From NCBI GenBank assembly GCA_964427285.1, contig CAYRTS010000083.1, positions 1 to 12,955 on the forward strand: a stretch of 12,955 bases of DNA, given 5' to 3'. Below are positions 6,131 through 12,955 of the stretch, one piece after another (the first letter of the stretch is position 1; each line of letters begins with the position of its first letter). A program made the translations under genes and the position numbers. The DNA comes from SPCO01 sp964427285 (GTDB taxonomy: Bacteria > Chloroflexota > Limnocylindria > Limnocylindrales > CSP1-4). A model generated the notes under the pieces. That model had not been told where the DNA came from. It saw nothing but the letters and a program-made list of their open reading frames with translations, and did no database searches.

Positions 6131-7450
6131 TTGTCGGTCACCCCGCTCCTGATCCTGATCATTGCCGCGGTGGTCGCGAATCTTGCGCTGATGGCCTACA
6201 TCGTCATCCCGCCGCTCTTCGGCCGGACGACGCGAATGACGCGCGGGACCGAGGCGAGCGGCGTCGGCGACCGACCCGCGGTCGAGGCGGCTGTCGTCAG
6301 CGGGCTGGTTGGGATCGCCGGCGGCGAGGGCCTGCCAAACCCGACCTACGATCGAATCGTTCGAATCGTGGCCTGGGTCTTCCTGCTGACCGCGACCGCC
6401 ATCGTCGCGGCGACAGGCCTCTGGGCGGACAACCGGCCGGCCATCCTGGTCCTGCTCGTACTCGGTGGCCTGTTCGTGGTGGTCGTCCATGACGTCCTGC
6501 CCCCGACCATGCTTGGACCCGCCAAGTTCGTGGTCGAAGGGTCCGTGGCGATCACCCTGGCCACGCTGCTGGTGGCCTTCACCGGCGGCAGCTCGAGTCC
6601 GTTCTTCTTCGTCTTCCCGTTGATCGTGGGTGGGGCCGCGCTCGTGGTCCCGCCACGGATCACGGCCGCCCTGGCCGCCACGGCGACGATCGGCTACCTG
6701 TTGGCGGTCGCCACCGGATCCCCGGCGGGGACGCCGGCTCCGGCCAGCGCGGCCACGGTCGCGGTCAACCTGACGGCTCTGGTTCTGCTCGCCTACTCGG
6801 CCACGGTCATCGCCGACGAGGGGCGACGCACCCGCGACGCCGCGATCCGGTTGTCCACCGTGGACCCGCTCACCGGGCTGTTCAACCGGAGCTTCTTCTT
6901 CGCGGCGGTCGGCCGGGAGATCGCTCGCTGCGCGCGGTCCGGTCGAGGCTTCTGCCTGCTCATGATGGACCTCGACGACCTCAAGCCGATCAACGATTGG
7001 CTGGGCCACTTCCAGGGCGACCGGGTGCTGCGCGGCGTTGGCGACGTGATTGCCGACGGTGTCCGCAAGATCGACACCGCAGCGCGCTACGGCGGCGACG
7101 AGTTCGTCGTCCTGCTGCCCGAAACGGATCCGACCGGCGCCTTCGTCCTGGCCGAAAAGATTCGCCTGGGGGTCAATGCGCTGACCATCGCCCTGCCCGA
7201 CGGCGGGCATCCATCGGTCTCCATCGGGATCGTCACCTATCCCGGCGACGGCAAGACGGTCGATGAACTGATGATCAGCGCGGATAACGCGATGTATGCC
7301 TCCAAGCGCGCCGGCAAGGATCGTGTGACGGGCGTCTCGATCCCGCTGAGCGGCGGCGGCCAGAGCGGCGCCAGTCTGCGGCGGCGTGGAGGTGGCAAGC
7401 GGCCGGCGGAGGCGACCGCGGACGAGTCCGGTGTAGCATCGCCTGGATGA
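6131..7450 (+). CDS. Membrane-anchored diguanylate cyclase (GGDEF)
   Basis: The 439-residue product has an N-terminal membrane part with about six or seven hydrophobic segments (roughly 5-29, 76-99, 103-121, 138-150, 157-175, 178-196, 206-226) and a cytoplasmic GGDEF domain (about 240-400). The catalytic region looks intact: STVDPLTGLFNRSFF (242-256), MDLDDLKPIND (279-289), GHFQGD (292-297) and YGGDEF (320-325). An RKID motif at 312-315 sits exactly where the inhibitory I-site RxxD occurs, so product feedback is expected. It makes c-di-GMP from two GTP. No PAS, GAF or receiver domain is seen, so the membrane part is the probable sensor. The TTG start at 6131 completes the first membrane helix and has GGAG 10 nt upstream; ATG 6191 would truncate that helix. 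The tail after about 404 is Gly/Arg-rich. The stop overlaps the next start as ATGA. Confidence 0.9.
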   Translation: MSVTPLLILIIAAVVANLALMAYIVIPPLFGRTTRMTRGTEASGVGDRPAVEAAVVSGLVGIAGGEGLPNPTYDRIVRIVAWVFLLTATAIVAATGLWADNRPAILVLLVLGGLFVVVVHDVLPPTMLGPAKFVVEGSVAITLATLLVAFTGGSSSPFFFVFPLIVGGAALVVPPRITAALAATATIGYLLAVATGSPAGTPAPASAATVAVNLTALVLLAYSATVIADEGRRTRDAAIRLSTVDPLTGLFNRSFFFAAVGREIARCARSGRGFCLLMMDLDDLKPINDWLGHFQGDRVLRGVGDVIADGVRKIDTAARYGGDEFVVLLPETDPTGAFVLAEKIRLGVNALTIALPDGGHPSVSIGIVTYPGDGKTVDELMISADNAMYASKRAGKDRVTGVSIPLSGGGQSGASLRRRGGGKRPAEATADESGVASPG

Positions 7451-8724
7451 CTCAGCGAGATCCCCGATCGGAGCGGCCCATCCACGGCTTCTCGACGCGC
7501 GCCATCCGCGCGGCGTCGCGCGTCCCAAAGCTCGATCAGCGCCCGACTAACGTCCCGATTTACCAGACAACCACGTTCTCCTCCGGCGATGCGGAGGAGC
7601 TGGGCCGTGTGGCGGCCAACCCGCGCAACGGCTACGCCTACAGCCGAATCTCCAACCCGACGACGTCAGCCCTCGGCGCCGCCTTTGCCGAGCTGGCCGG
7701 CGCAGAGGCCGGGGTGGCCCTGGCTTCCGGGATGGGCGCGATCCATGCTGCCCTCGCCTCGCTCCTGCGAGCCGGCGACCGGGTCGTGGCTCCCGTGAGT
7801 TGCTATGGCTCCACGCGAATGCAGCTGGTTCGCACGTTCGGGGGCTTCGGGGTCCGGGTCGACCTGGTTGACACGACCAACCCGCAGGCCGTTGCCGAAG
7901 CCCTGGCGGTTGCTCCGACCCGGGTGCTGTACACCGAGACGATCGCCAACCCGACGACCCACATCGCGGACCACGCGGCACTCTCGGAGCTGGCCCACCG
8001 TCACGGGGCGCGCTACGTCGTCGACAACACCTTTGCGTCGCCGTATGTCTGTCGACCTCTCGAGCTCGGGGCCGACCTCGTGGTTGAGTCTGCCACGAAG
8101 TACCTTGGCGGGCACAGCGACTTGATCGCGGGGGTCGTGGCCGGCCCGCTGGACCTCATCGCGGACGTGGAGCGGGTCCAGATCGAAACGGGCGCGACCC
8201 TCGGCCCATTCGAGGCGTTCCTGGTCCTGCGCGGGATCATGACCCTGGCCGTGCGTGCTGAGCGTCACGCCCGGACGGCGGCCGCCCTGGCCGCGTGGCT
8301 GGAGCGCCAGGATGGCGTGCGCACGGTCCTTTACCCGGGCCTGTCCAGCCACCCGCAGCACGATGTCGCGATCCGGCAGTTCAGGTCGGGCGTGGCGGGC
8401 GGAATGCTGGCGGTCGAAGTCGACGGCGGTCGCGACGCCGGCCGGGCCATCATCAACGCCCTGCAGCTCAGCGAGCTGACGGCGTCGCTTGGCAGCGTCC
8501 ACACGATGGTGGTCCATCCGCCATCCACCTCGCACCGGCAGGCCAGCGAGTCCGAACTCCTCGAAGCCGGGATCACCCCTGGGCTGCTGCGCGTGTCGGT
8601 CGGCCTCGAGGATCTCGAGGACCTCCAGGCGGACTTCAGTGCCGCCCTGGCGGTGGCCGCTTCCGCGCGCGCCCAGGCGCCCATCGCCACTCGCGAGCCC
8701 GCCCCGGCCGTCGGCGTCGGCTAG
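7447..8724 (+). CDS. Trans-sulfuration PLP enzyme (cystathionine gamma-synthase / O-acyl-homoserine sulfhydrylase / gamma-lyase family)
   Basis: The 425-residue product is a full-length Cys/Met-metabolism PLP enzyme. Landmarks are FSTRAI (15-20), PIYQTTTF (37-44), phosphate-binding YSRISNPT (65-72), ASGMGAIHAAL (93-103), the aspartate of VVDNTFASPY (191-200) that contacts the pyridine nitrogen, and the lysine of ESATKYLGGHSD (K218, Schiff base with PLP). The C-terminal domain has SLGSVHTMVVHPPSTSH and ends GLLRVSVGLED, the usual carboxylate-binding Arg region. These enzymes make or cleave C-S bonds in cysteine, homocysteine and methionine metabolism in the cytoplasm; which reaction is catalysed cannot be decided by eye. 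The ATG at 7447 overlaps the GGDEF stop by ATGA, suggesting translational coupling. The last 20 residues are Ala/Pro-rich and variable. Confidence 0.92.
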   Translation: MTQRDPRSERPIHGFSTRAIRAASRVPKLDQRPTNVPIYQTTTFSSGDAEELGRVAANPRNGYAYSRISNPTTSALGAAFAELAGAEAGVALASGMGAIHAALASLLRAGDRVVAPVSCYGSTRMQLVRTFGGFGVRVDLVDTTNPQAVAEALAVAPTRVLYTETIANPTTHIADHAALSELAHRHGARYVVDNTFASPYVCRPLELGADLVVESATKYLGGHSDLIAGVVAGPLDLIADVERVQIETGATLGPFEAFLVLRGIMTLAVRAERHARTAAALAAWLERQDGVRTVLYPGLSSHPQHDVAIRQFRSGVAGGMLAVEVDGGRDAGRAIINALQLSELTASLGSVHTMVVHPPSTSHRQASESELLEAGITPGLLRVSVGLEDLEDLQADFSAALAVAASARAQAPIATREPAPAVGVG

Positions 8725-8774
8725 GCGCTCGGGGCACGGGCATCTCGTCCCCGGCCGCGGTTTCGGCGGCCTCG

Positions 8775-10184
8775 ATGCGTTCGGCCGGGTTGGGCGCTCC
8801 CGCCCGGATCGGTCGGGGGCTGTGGCGCCTGCTGACCTCGGTCGACTTCGCCGTCGCCCAGATCATCGTCCTGGCGTTGCTCGCGGTGGTCGGGATGACG
8901 ATCCGCCAGATGCCGGACTTCGCGTTTCGCTCGGCCTCCGATTACGCGGCCGCGCTGGAGGATCTCCACCTCCGCTATGACCCGGTCCTTGGCGTCGGGG
9001 TGGTCGACGTCCTGGAACGCCTGAGTGCGTTTGCCATCTTCCGCTCACCGTGGTTCAGCCTGGGGCTCACCGTGCTGGTCATCTCGATCGTGGTGTGCAC
9101 GCTGGACCGCACCCCGAAGCTGTGGCGCGGCGTCCGCGATGTCCGGGTCGACCAGCCGGAGCCGTTCTTCGATCCGCGCCTGCCGGACCGCGCGGCGATG
9201 ACCGGCGTCCCCGCGGAGGGAATCCCGGCGGTCCTGCGCCGCAACGGGTTTCGCGTCCGCGAGGCGACGGCTCCGGACGGCACGCGCTTCGCGTACGGCG
9301 ATCGACACCAGTACACCAAGATGGCGACCCTCTTCACGCACACGGGCCTCGTGCTGTTCCTGCTGGCCGCGGCGGTGACCTCGCGCTTCGGCGACGAGCA
9401 GGGGCTGGTGGTCACCGAGGGCAGCTCACTGACCGTGCAGCCGATCGGCACGCCTGGATTGCTGCTGGTCAAGAACCTGGACTTCCAGGCGCCAGGCTTC
9501 GAGACCGGCCAGCCGACCGACTTCACCACTGATCTCGCGGTCTACCAGGACGGCCAGGAGATCGCCCGGAAGGTGATCCGGGTCAACGATCCACTGGCCG
9601 TGGCCGGATACACGTTCCACCAGAACGGCTTTGGGCCGGCCCCGGACCTGGTCGTGCGCGATGCCGTCGGCCGGACACTGTGGGACGGTTCGGTGCCGCT
9701 GACCGACGCCGCCGGCGGTTCGCCGTACGGGATCGTCGGGGTTCCGGGTCGAGACATCGGCCTCCAGTTGCTGCTCGGGAAAGCGCCGGACGGCACCGGC
9801 GTGGTCCTGGTCCTGCCCTACCGGGTGGTTGGCACGAACCCGGATGGCACACCCATCCCGGAGAATTTCACCGCCCTGGCCCTCGCGGTGGGGGAGACCG
9901 GCGTGGCCCGCGACATCGGGCTCTCGATCGAGGTTCGCGGCGTCGATGAGTACACGCTGCTGATCGCCAAGCGCGACCCGGGCCAGGGGATCGTCTGGAC
10001 CGCGTTCGGCTTCCTGATCGCCGGGATCACGATCACGTTCTACCTGCCACGCCGGCGCGTCTGGACCCGCACCACGCCCGATGGCCAGCTTGGCATCGTC
10101 TGGCGCTCGGACCGGTACATCGATGTCGAGCGCGAGTTCGGTCGTCTGCTTGACGCGCTCGTGGCCCAGCGCCGGACCGCCTGA
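8775..10184 (+). CDS. resB: ResB-like cytochrome c biogenesis protein
   Basis: The ATG at 8775 gives 469 residues; the frame is open far upstream, but that part is antisense-like and runs inside the preceding gene. The layout is ResB/Ccs1: membrane helix 1 at about 24-43 after WRLLTSVDFAVAQ; helix 2 at about 93-110 within IFRSPWFSLGLTVLVISIVVCTL; TKMATLFTHTGLVLFLLAAAV at 181-201 with His189; a long extracytoplasmic region (about 205-400) containing GYTFHQNGFG; and a final helix at about 405-424 (IVWTAFGFLIAGITITFYLP), then a cytoplasmic tail. ResB works with ResC/CcsA in the System II heme-handling complex that attaches heme to apocytochromes c outside the membrane. No ResC/CcsA or thioredoxin-like ResA gene is in this window. 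It begins 50 nt after the trans-sulfuration gene on the same strand and may be co-transcribed with it. Confidence 0.87.
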   Translation: MRSAGLGAPARIGRGLWRLLTSVDFAVAQIIVLALLAVVGMTIRQMPDFAFRSASDYAAALEDLHLRYDPVLGVGVVDVLERLSAFAIFRSPWFSLGLTVLVISIVVCTLDRTPKLWRGVRDVRVDQPEPFFDPRLPDRAAMTGVPAEGIPAVLRRNGFRVREATAPDGTRFAYGDRHQYTKMATLFTHTGLVLFLLAAAVTSRFGDEQGLVVTEGSSLTVQPIGTPGLLLVKNLDFQAPGFETGQPTDFTTDLAVYQDGQEIARKVIRVNDPLAVAGYTFHQNGFGPAPDLVVRDAVGRTLWDGSVPLTDAAGGSPYGIVGVPGRDIGLQLLLGKAPDGTGVVLVLPYRVVGTNPDGTPIPENFTALALAVGETGVARDIGLSIEVRGVDEYTLLIAKRDPGQGIVWTAFGFLIAGITITFYLPRRRVWTRTTPDGQLGIVWRSDRYIDVEREFGRLLDALVAQRRTA

Positions 10185-10225
10185 GGCAGCGACCCCCGCG
10201 GTCGAACCGGCGCGGGACGGCCCAG

Positions 10226-10255
10226 TGGACTCAATTCGCGACGGCTCGATAGAAT
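10226..10255 (+). promoter_or_regulatory. Candidate promoter for glutamine synthetase
   Basis: TGGACT (10226-10231) and TAGAAT (10250-10255) are separated by 18 nt; the -10 matches five of six consensus bases. It leaves a leader of about 110 nt before the ATG at 10375. The leader includes a 10-bp perfect palindrome, ACCGGCCGGT, at 10326-10335, which could be an operator or hairpin. Confidence 0.45.
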
Positions 10256-10374
10256 CGTGCGGTAGGCGCAACCCAGGGACGGCGGGGCCGGCGCTGAACC
10301 GCAACCCTGGTCGCTGCTATCGTGAACCGGCCGGTGCCACCCCCGAGTGTGGTCCCATGCCCCAGGGGAGAGTC

Positions 10375-12519
10375 ATGACTGCCAGACAGACCGCCATCTC
10401 GGAGATTGCCGCCCACCGCGTCGCCAAGACCCAGGACTATCTCGAGGACGCCGGCGCGGACATCTATGGAACGTACGTGTTCCACGAGGAAGCTCAGCGC
10501 CAGTACCTCGCCAAGCCGATCTTCCGCAAGCTGCGCCGGACGATCGATGGCCATGAACCGTTCGACCCCGCGATCGTCGATGCGGTCGCGCACGGGGTGA
10601 AGGAGTGGGCGATGGCCCACGGGGCGACCCACTACACGCACTGGTTCGTGCCGATGACCGGCGCCACCGCGGAAAAGCACGACTCGTTCCTGACGCCCAC
10701 CGGCCTGGGCCAGACGATGGCCGAGTTCTCCGGCGGAAACCTGCTCCAGGGCGAGCCGGACGCCAGCTCATTCCCGTCGGGCGGGATCCGGGCGACATTC
10801 GAGGCCCGCGGCTACACCGCCTGGGACGTCACCTCACCGATCTTCCTGCAGGTCGAGCCGAACGGGGTCACCCTCACCATCCCCACGGCGTACGTCTCGT
10901 TCACCGGCGAGGCCCTCGACCACAAGATCCCGCTGCTCCGCTCGCAGGAAGCGCTTGGCGAGCAGGCGCTCCGCGTCCTGCGCTGGTTCGGCAACGCGTC
11001 CGCAACCCGGGTGTTCACCAACATCGGGCCGGAGCAGGAGTACTTCCTGGTCGACCGACGTCTGGCCGAGCAACGCCCGGATCTCGTGCTCACGGGTCGT
11101 ACTCTGTTTGGTGCCCCGTCGCCCAAGGGACAGGAGCTCGAGGACCAGTACTTCGGCTCCATCCGCGAGCGGATCCTCGCGTTCATGATGGATCTCGACC
11201 GCGAGCTTTGGCGCCTCGGCATCCCGGCGAAGACGCGCCATAACGAGGTGGCGCCGTGCCAGTTCGAGATGGCGCCGGTGTTCGAGACCACCTCGGTCGG
11301 GTCAGACCACAACATGATCGTGCTGAGCACCATGCGCCGGCTGGCGCCGCAGCACGGGCTGATGTTCCTCATTCACGAGAAGCCGTTCGCCGGGATCAAC
11401 GGGTCCGGGAAGCACAACAACTGGTCAATGGCGACCGATGAGGGCGAGAACCTGCTCGACCCCGGGCGCGATCCACACGCGAATGCCCAATTCCTGGCGT
11501 TCCTGCTGGCCGTCGTCCGGGCCGTCAACGTCCATGCGGACATCCTCCGGGCGAGCATTGCCGACGCCGGACAGGACCATCGTCTCGGCGCCAACGAAGC
11601 GCCACCGGCGATCATGTCGATTTTCCTCGGCTCGCAGCTGGAAGACGTGATCGGCCAGCTGGAGCTGGGTGCCGCCTCGGCGTCGAAGCGCGGCGGGCAC
11701 GTCGAGCTCGGGGCCACCTCGCTGCCGATCCTGCCGAGGGACGCGACGGATCGCAACCGGACGTCGCCGTTTGCCTTCACCGGCAACAAGTTCGAGTTCC
11801 GGGCCGTAGGCTCCTCTGCCCCCATCTATTGGCCGCAGACCGCGCTCAACACGGCGGTGGCGGACTCGCTCGAGCAGCTGGCCGGCGAGCTGGAGCAGCT
11901 GAAGCCAGGCGACTTCGAGGGACTGACCACGATCCTGTCGGCGATCGTCAAGGCCAACAAGCAGGTGCTCTTCGAGGGCAACGGGTACTCCCCGGAGTGG
12001 CACGCGGAGGCCGCCCGCCGAGGCCTGCCGAACAATCGGACGACCGTCGACGCCCTGCCGGCCCTGACCACGCCCAAGGCCAGGGAGGTCTTCGCCCGGT
12101 TTGGCGTTCTATCCGAGCGCGAACTTGCGTCGCGCGTCGATATCAACTGGGAGCGCTACGTCAAGGTCCAGAACATCGAGGCGAGCTGCGCCATCGACAT
12201 CGCCTCCACGATGATCCTGCCGGCCACCGCCCGCTACCTCGGCCTGCTCGGTGAAGGGTCAGCGTCTCGCGGGATTTCGGCCGTCTGCGAGCGTGTCGCC
12301 GGCCTCGCCGATTCGCTGGTTGACGCCATCGAGGCGCTCCGGCACGCCCAGCATGCGGCCCATCAAGCCACGACCGTGCCGGACGAGGCCGCGGCGTTCG
12401 CGAATTCCGTCATCCCGGCGCAGGAGGCGCTCCGTGCGGTCGTGGACGAGCTGGAGACGCTGGTCGCCGACGACCTCTGGCCATTGCCCAAATACCGCGA
12501 GTTGCTCTTCCAGTACTGA
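10375..12519 (+). CDS. glnN: Type III glutamine synthetase (GlnN family)
   Basis: The 714-residue product has the length and motifs of GSIII, not the ~450-residue GSI. The N-terminal GSIII-specific part includes YGTYVFHEEA (31-40), THYTHWFVPMTGATAEKHDSF (85-105) and FEARGYTAWDVTSPIF (142-157). Catalytic-core motifs follow: IGPEQEYF (217-224, metal-binding Glu), NEVAPCQFEMAPVFE (290-304), IHEKPFAGINGSGKHNNWS (333-351, substrate/ATP region) and RNRTSPFAFTGNKFEFRAVGS (460-480). The C-terminal third is a GSIII extension rich in helices. The enzyme joins glutamate and ammonia to glutamine using ATP, as a large cytoplasmic oligomer. The start is ATG 10375, because AGGGGAG at 10364-10370 lies 4 nt upstream; the ATG at 10357 in the same frame has no such site. 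It has a probable promoter of its own. The GSI adenylylation-type Tyr motif was not identified. Confidence 0.95.
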   Translation: MTARQTAISEIAAHRVAKTQDYLEDAGADIYGTYVFHEEAQRQYLAKPIFRKLRRTIDGHEPFDPAIVDAVAHGVKEWAMAHGATHYTHWFVPMTGATAEKHDSFLTPTGLGQTMAEFSGGNLLQGEPDASSFPSGGIRATFEARGYTAWDVTSPIFLQVEPNGVTLTIPTAYVSFTGEALDHKIPLLRSQEALGEQALRVLRWFGNASATRVFTNIGPEQEYFLVDRRLAEQRPDLVLTGRTLFGAPSPKGQELEDQYFGSIRERILAFMMDLDRELWRLGIPAKTRHNEVAPCQFEMAPVFETTSVGSDHNMIVLSTMRRLAPQHGLMFLIHEKPFAGINGSGKHNNWSMATDEGENLLDPGRDPHANAQFLAFLLAVVRAVNVHADILRASIADAGQDHRLGANEAPPAIMSIFLGSQLEDVIGQLELGAASASKRGGHVELGATSLPILPRDATDRNRTSPFAFTGNKFEFRAVGSSAPIYWPQTALNTAVADSLEQLAGELEQLKPGDFEGLTTILSAIVKANKQVLFEGNGYSPEWHAEAARRGLPNNRTTVDALPALTTPKAREVFARFGVLSERELASRVDINWERYVKVQNIEASCAIDIASTMILPATARYLGLLGEGSASRGISAVCERVAGLADSLVDAIEALRHAQHAAHQATTVPDEAAAFANSVIPAQEALRAVVDELETLVADDLWPLPKYRELLFQY

Positions 12520-12542
12520 GCCCAACCGCGCTCGACGATCGC

Positions 12543-12599
12543 CCGTTGGCGCCCGGCTGCCAGGGCGTCGCGACGAGGCCAACGTGAATCCGCCAACGG
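12543..12599. repeat. 9-bp inverted repeat after glnN
   Basis: CCGTTGGCG at 12543-12551 is repeated inverted as CGCCAACGG at 12591-12599, with a 39-nt spacer, starting 24 nt after the glnN stop. No T-run follows, so it is at best a weak or Rho-assisted transcript end. Its right arm touches the first copy of the tandem repeat. Confidence 0.4.
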
Positions 12600-12807
12600 C
12601 CCGGTGCACCCTGACCCCTTCGCGTCGGCCACGGCAGCCCATGGCCCGGTGCACCCTGACCCCTTCGCGTCGGCCACGGCAGCCCATGGCCCGGTGCACC
12701 CTGACCCCTTCGCGTCGGCCACCGCAGCGCATGGCCCGGTGGACCCTGACCCCTTCGCGTCGGCCACCGCAGCGCATGGCCCGGTGGACCCTGACCCCTT
12801 CGCGTCG
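12598..12807. repeat. 45-bp tandem repeat array, four full copies plus a 30-bp fifth
   Basis: Copies start at 12598, 12643, 12688, 12733 and 12778 with exact 45-bp period and no indels. Every copy has GGCCCGGTG, ACCCTGACCCCTTCGCGTCG, and a GCCAC/GCAG segment ending in CAT. Two variable sites define the copies: GGTGCACC in copies 1-3 but GGTGGACC in 4-5, and CACGGCAGCCC in copies 1-2 but CACCGCAGCGC in 3-4. Copies 1 and 2 are identical, copy 3 is a hybrid, and 4 and 5 match each other as far as 5 goes. The period is a multiple of three and lacks stops on the minus strand, so long repetitive minus frames appear, but they have no start context or domain. Best read as an intergenic minisatellite. 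Confidence 0.93.
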
Positions 12808-12955
12808 TGCCCTTCGGGAGGGCGTCACAAGCGTGGTCGAGCCGCTTTGGCGTCGATTTCGCGTAGATCGTGCACGCTGCTGCCCTCCGGGAGGGCACAG
12901 TGCGAAGGGATCCGGGGGGACGCTCCTGACGCTCCCCCGTCAGGCTTGGCCGTCG
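12807..12955. other. Gene-free hairpin-rich tail of the window
   Basis: After the tandem array no gene is recognisable. Two near-identical hairpins lie at 12809-12823 (GCCCT-TCGGG-AGGGC) and 12881-12897 (TGCCCTC-CGG-GAGGGCA); their 15-nt cores differ at one base. A third perfect 7-bp hairpin, CCTGACG-CTCCCC-CGTCAGG, lies at 12925-12944. None is followed by a T-run on the plus strand. They may be transcript-end or REP-like elements. Confidence 0.55.

Noticed and set aside
6107..7528. 473-residue minus-strand frame
   Set aside because: Antisense to the GGDEF gene, Arg/Asp/Gln-rich with no domain; the plus frame has intact GGDEF catalytic motifs.
8295..8774. N-terminal extension of the ResB frame
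   Set aside because: Lies within the trans-sulfuration gene in another frame and is Arg/Gly/Pro-rich; the ResB fold starts after ATG 8775.
12598..12807. Possible CRISPR array
   Set aside because: Copies are directly contiguous with no unique spacers, and no cas gene is nearby.
12259..12898. Overlapping repetitive minus-strand frames with units such as REGVRVHRAM or KGSGCTGPWAAVADA
   Set aside because: They arise because the repeat period (45) is divisible by three and stop-free; they also run antisense into glnN and lack start context or a known domain.

Overview
The window is a GC-rich bacterial chromosome segment with dense, short-spaced genes and strong C/G preference at third codon positions. 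It carries F420-type luciferase-like, ResB, type III glutamine synthetase and CspA-like genes. A soil or environmental Chloroflexota (Limnocylindria/Ellin6529-like) or another high-GC phylum would fit; this is an impression from gene style, not a sequence match, and nothing in the window fixes the taxon.

Layout. (1) Positions 1-1934, minus strand: a long gene entering from the left edge. It encodes a berberine-bridge-type FAD oxidoreductase fused in frame to an HD-domain (cyanamide-hydratase-like) hydrolase, and the C terminus lies outside the window. (2) 1935-2297: non-coding, with the probable promoter and 5' hairpin of that gene. (3) 2298-2669: a small protein with two ACT domains. (4) 2670-3395: an orphan LuxR-type HTH remnant with no start codon, a complete tRNA-Pro(TGG) with encoded CCA, and a 19-bp perfect palindrome ahead of a cold shock gene. 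(5) 3396-3672: a CspA-family gene and its hairpin terminator. (6) 3769-5373: a LysE-type exporter (minus) and a luciferase-like oxidoreductase (plus), divergent and abutting or overlapping at an ATGCAT. (7) 5462-5968: an Lrp/AsnC regulator. (8) 6131-10184: a co-directional run of a membrane diguanylate cyclase, a trans-sulfuration PLP enzyme (ATGA overlap) and ResB. (9) 10375-12519: type III glutamine synthetase with its own likely promoter. (10) 12520-12955: gene-free, with a 45-bp tandem repeat array followed by three short hairpins.

Amino-acid and nitrogen handling recurs: ACT sensor, LysE exporter, Lrp regulator, trans-sulfuration enzyme and glutamine synthetase. ResB points to c-type cytochrome maturation, and the GGDEF protein to c-di-GMP signalling. 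No CRISPR array, phage module, transposase, toxin-antitoxin pair or clear defence system was seen. The observations most worth following are the FAD oxidase-HD fusion, the terminal repeat and hairpin region, the palindrome before csp, and the shared start region of lysE and the luciferase-like gene.
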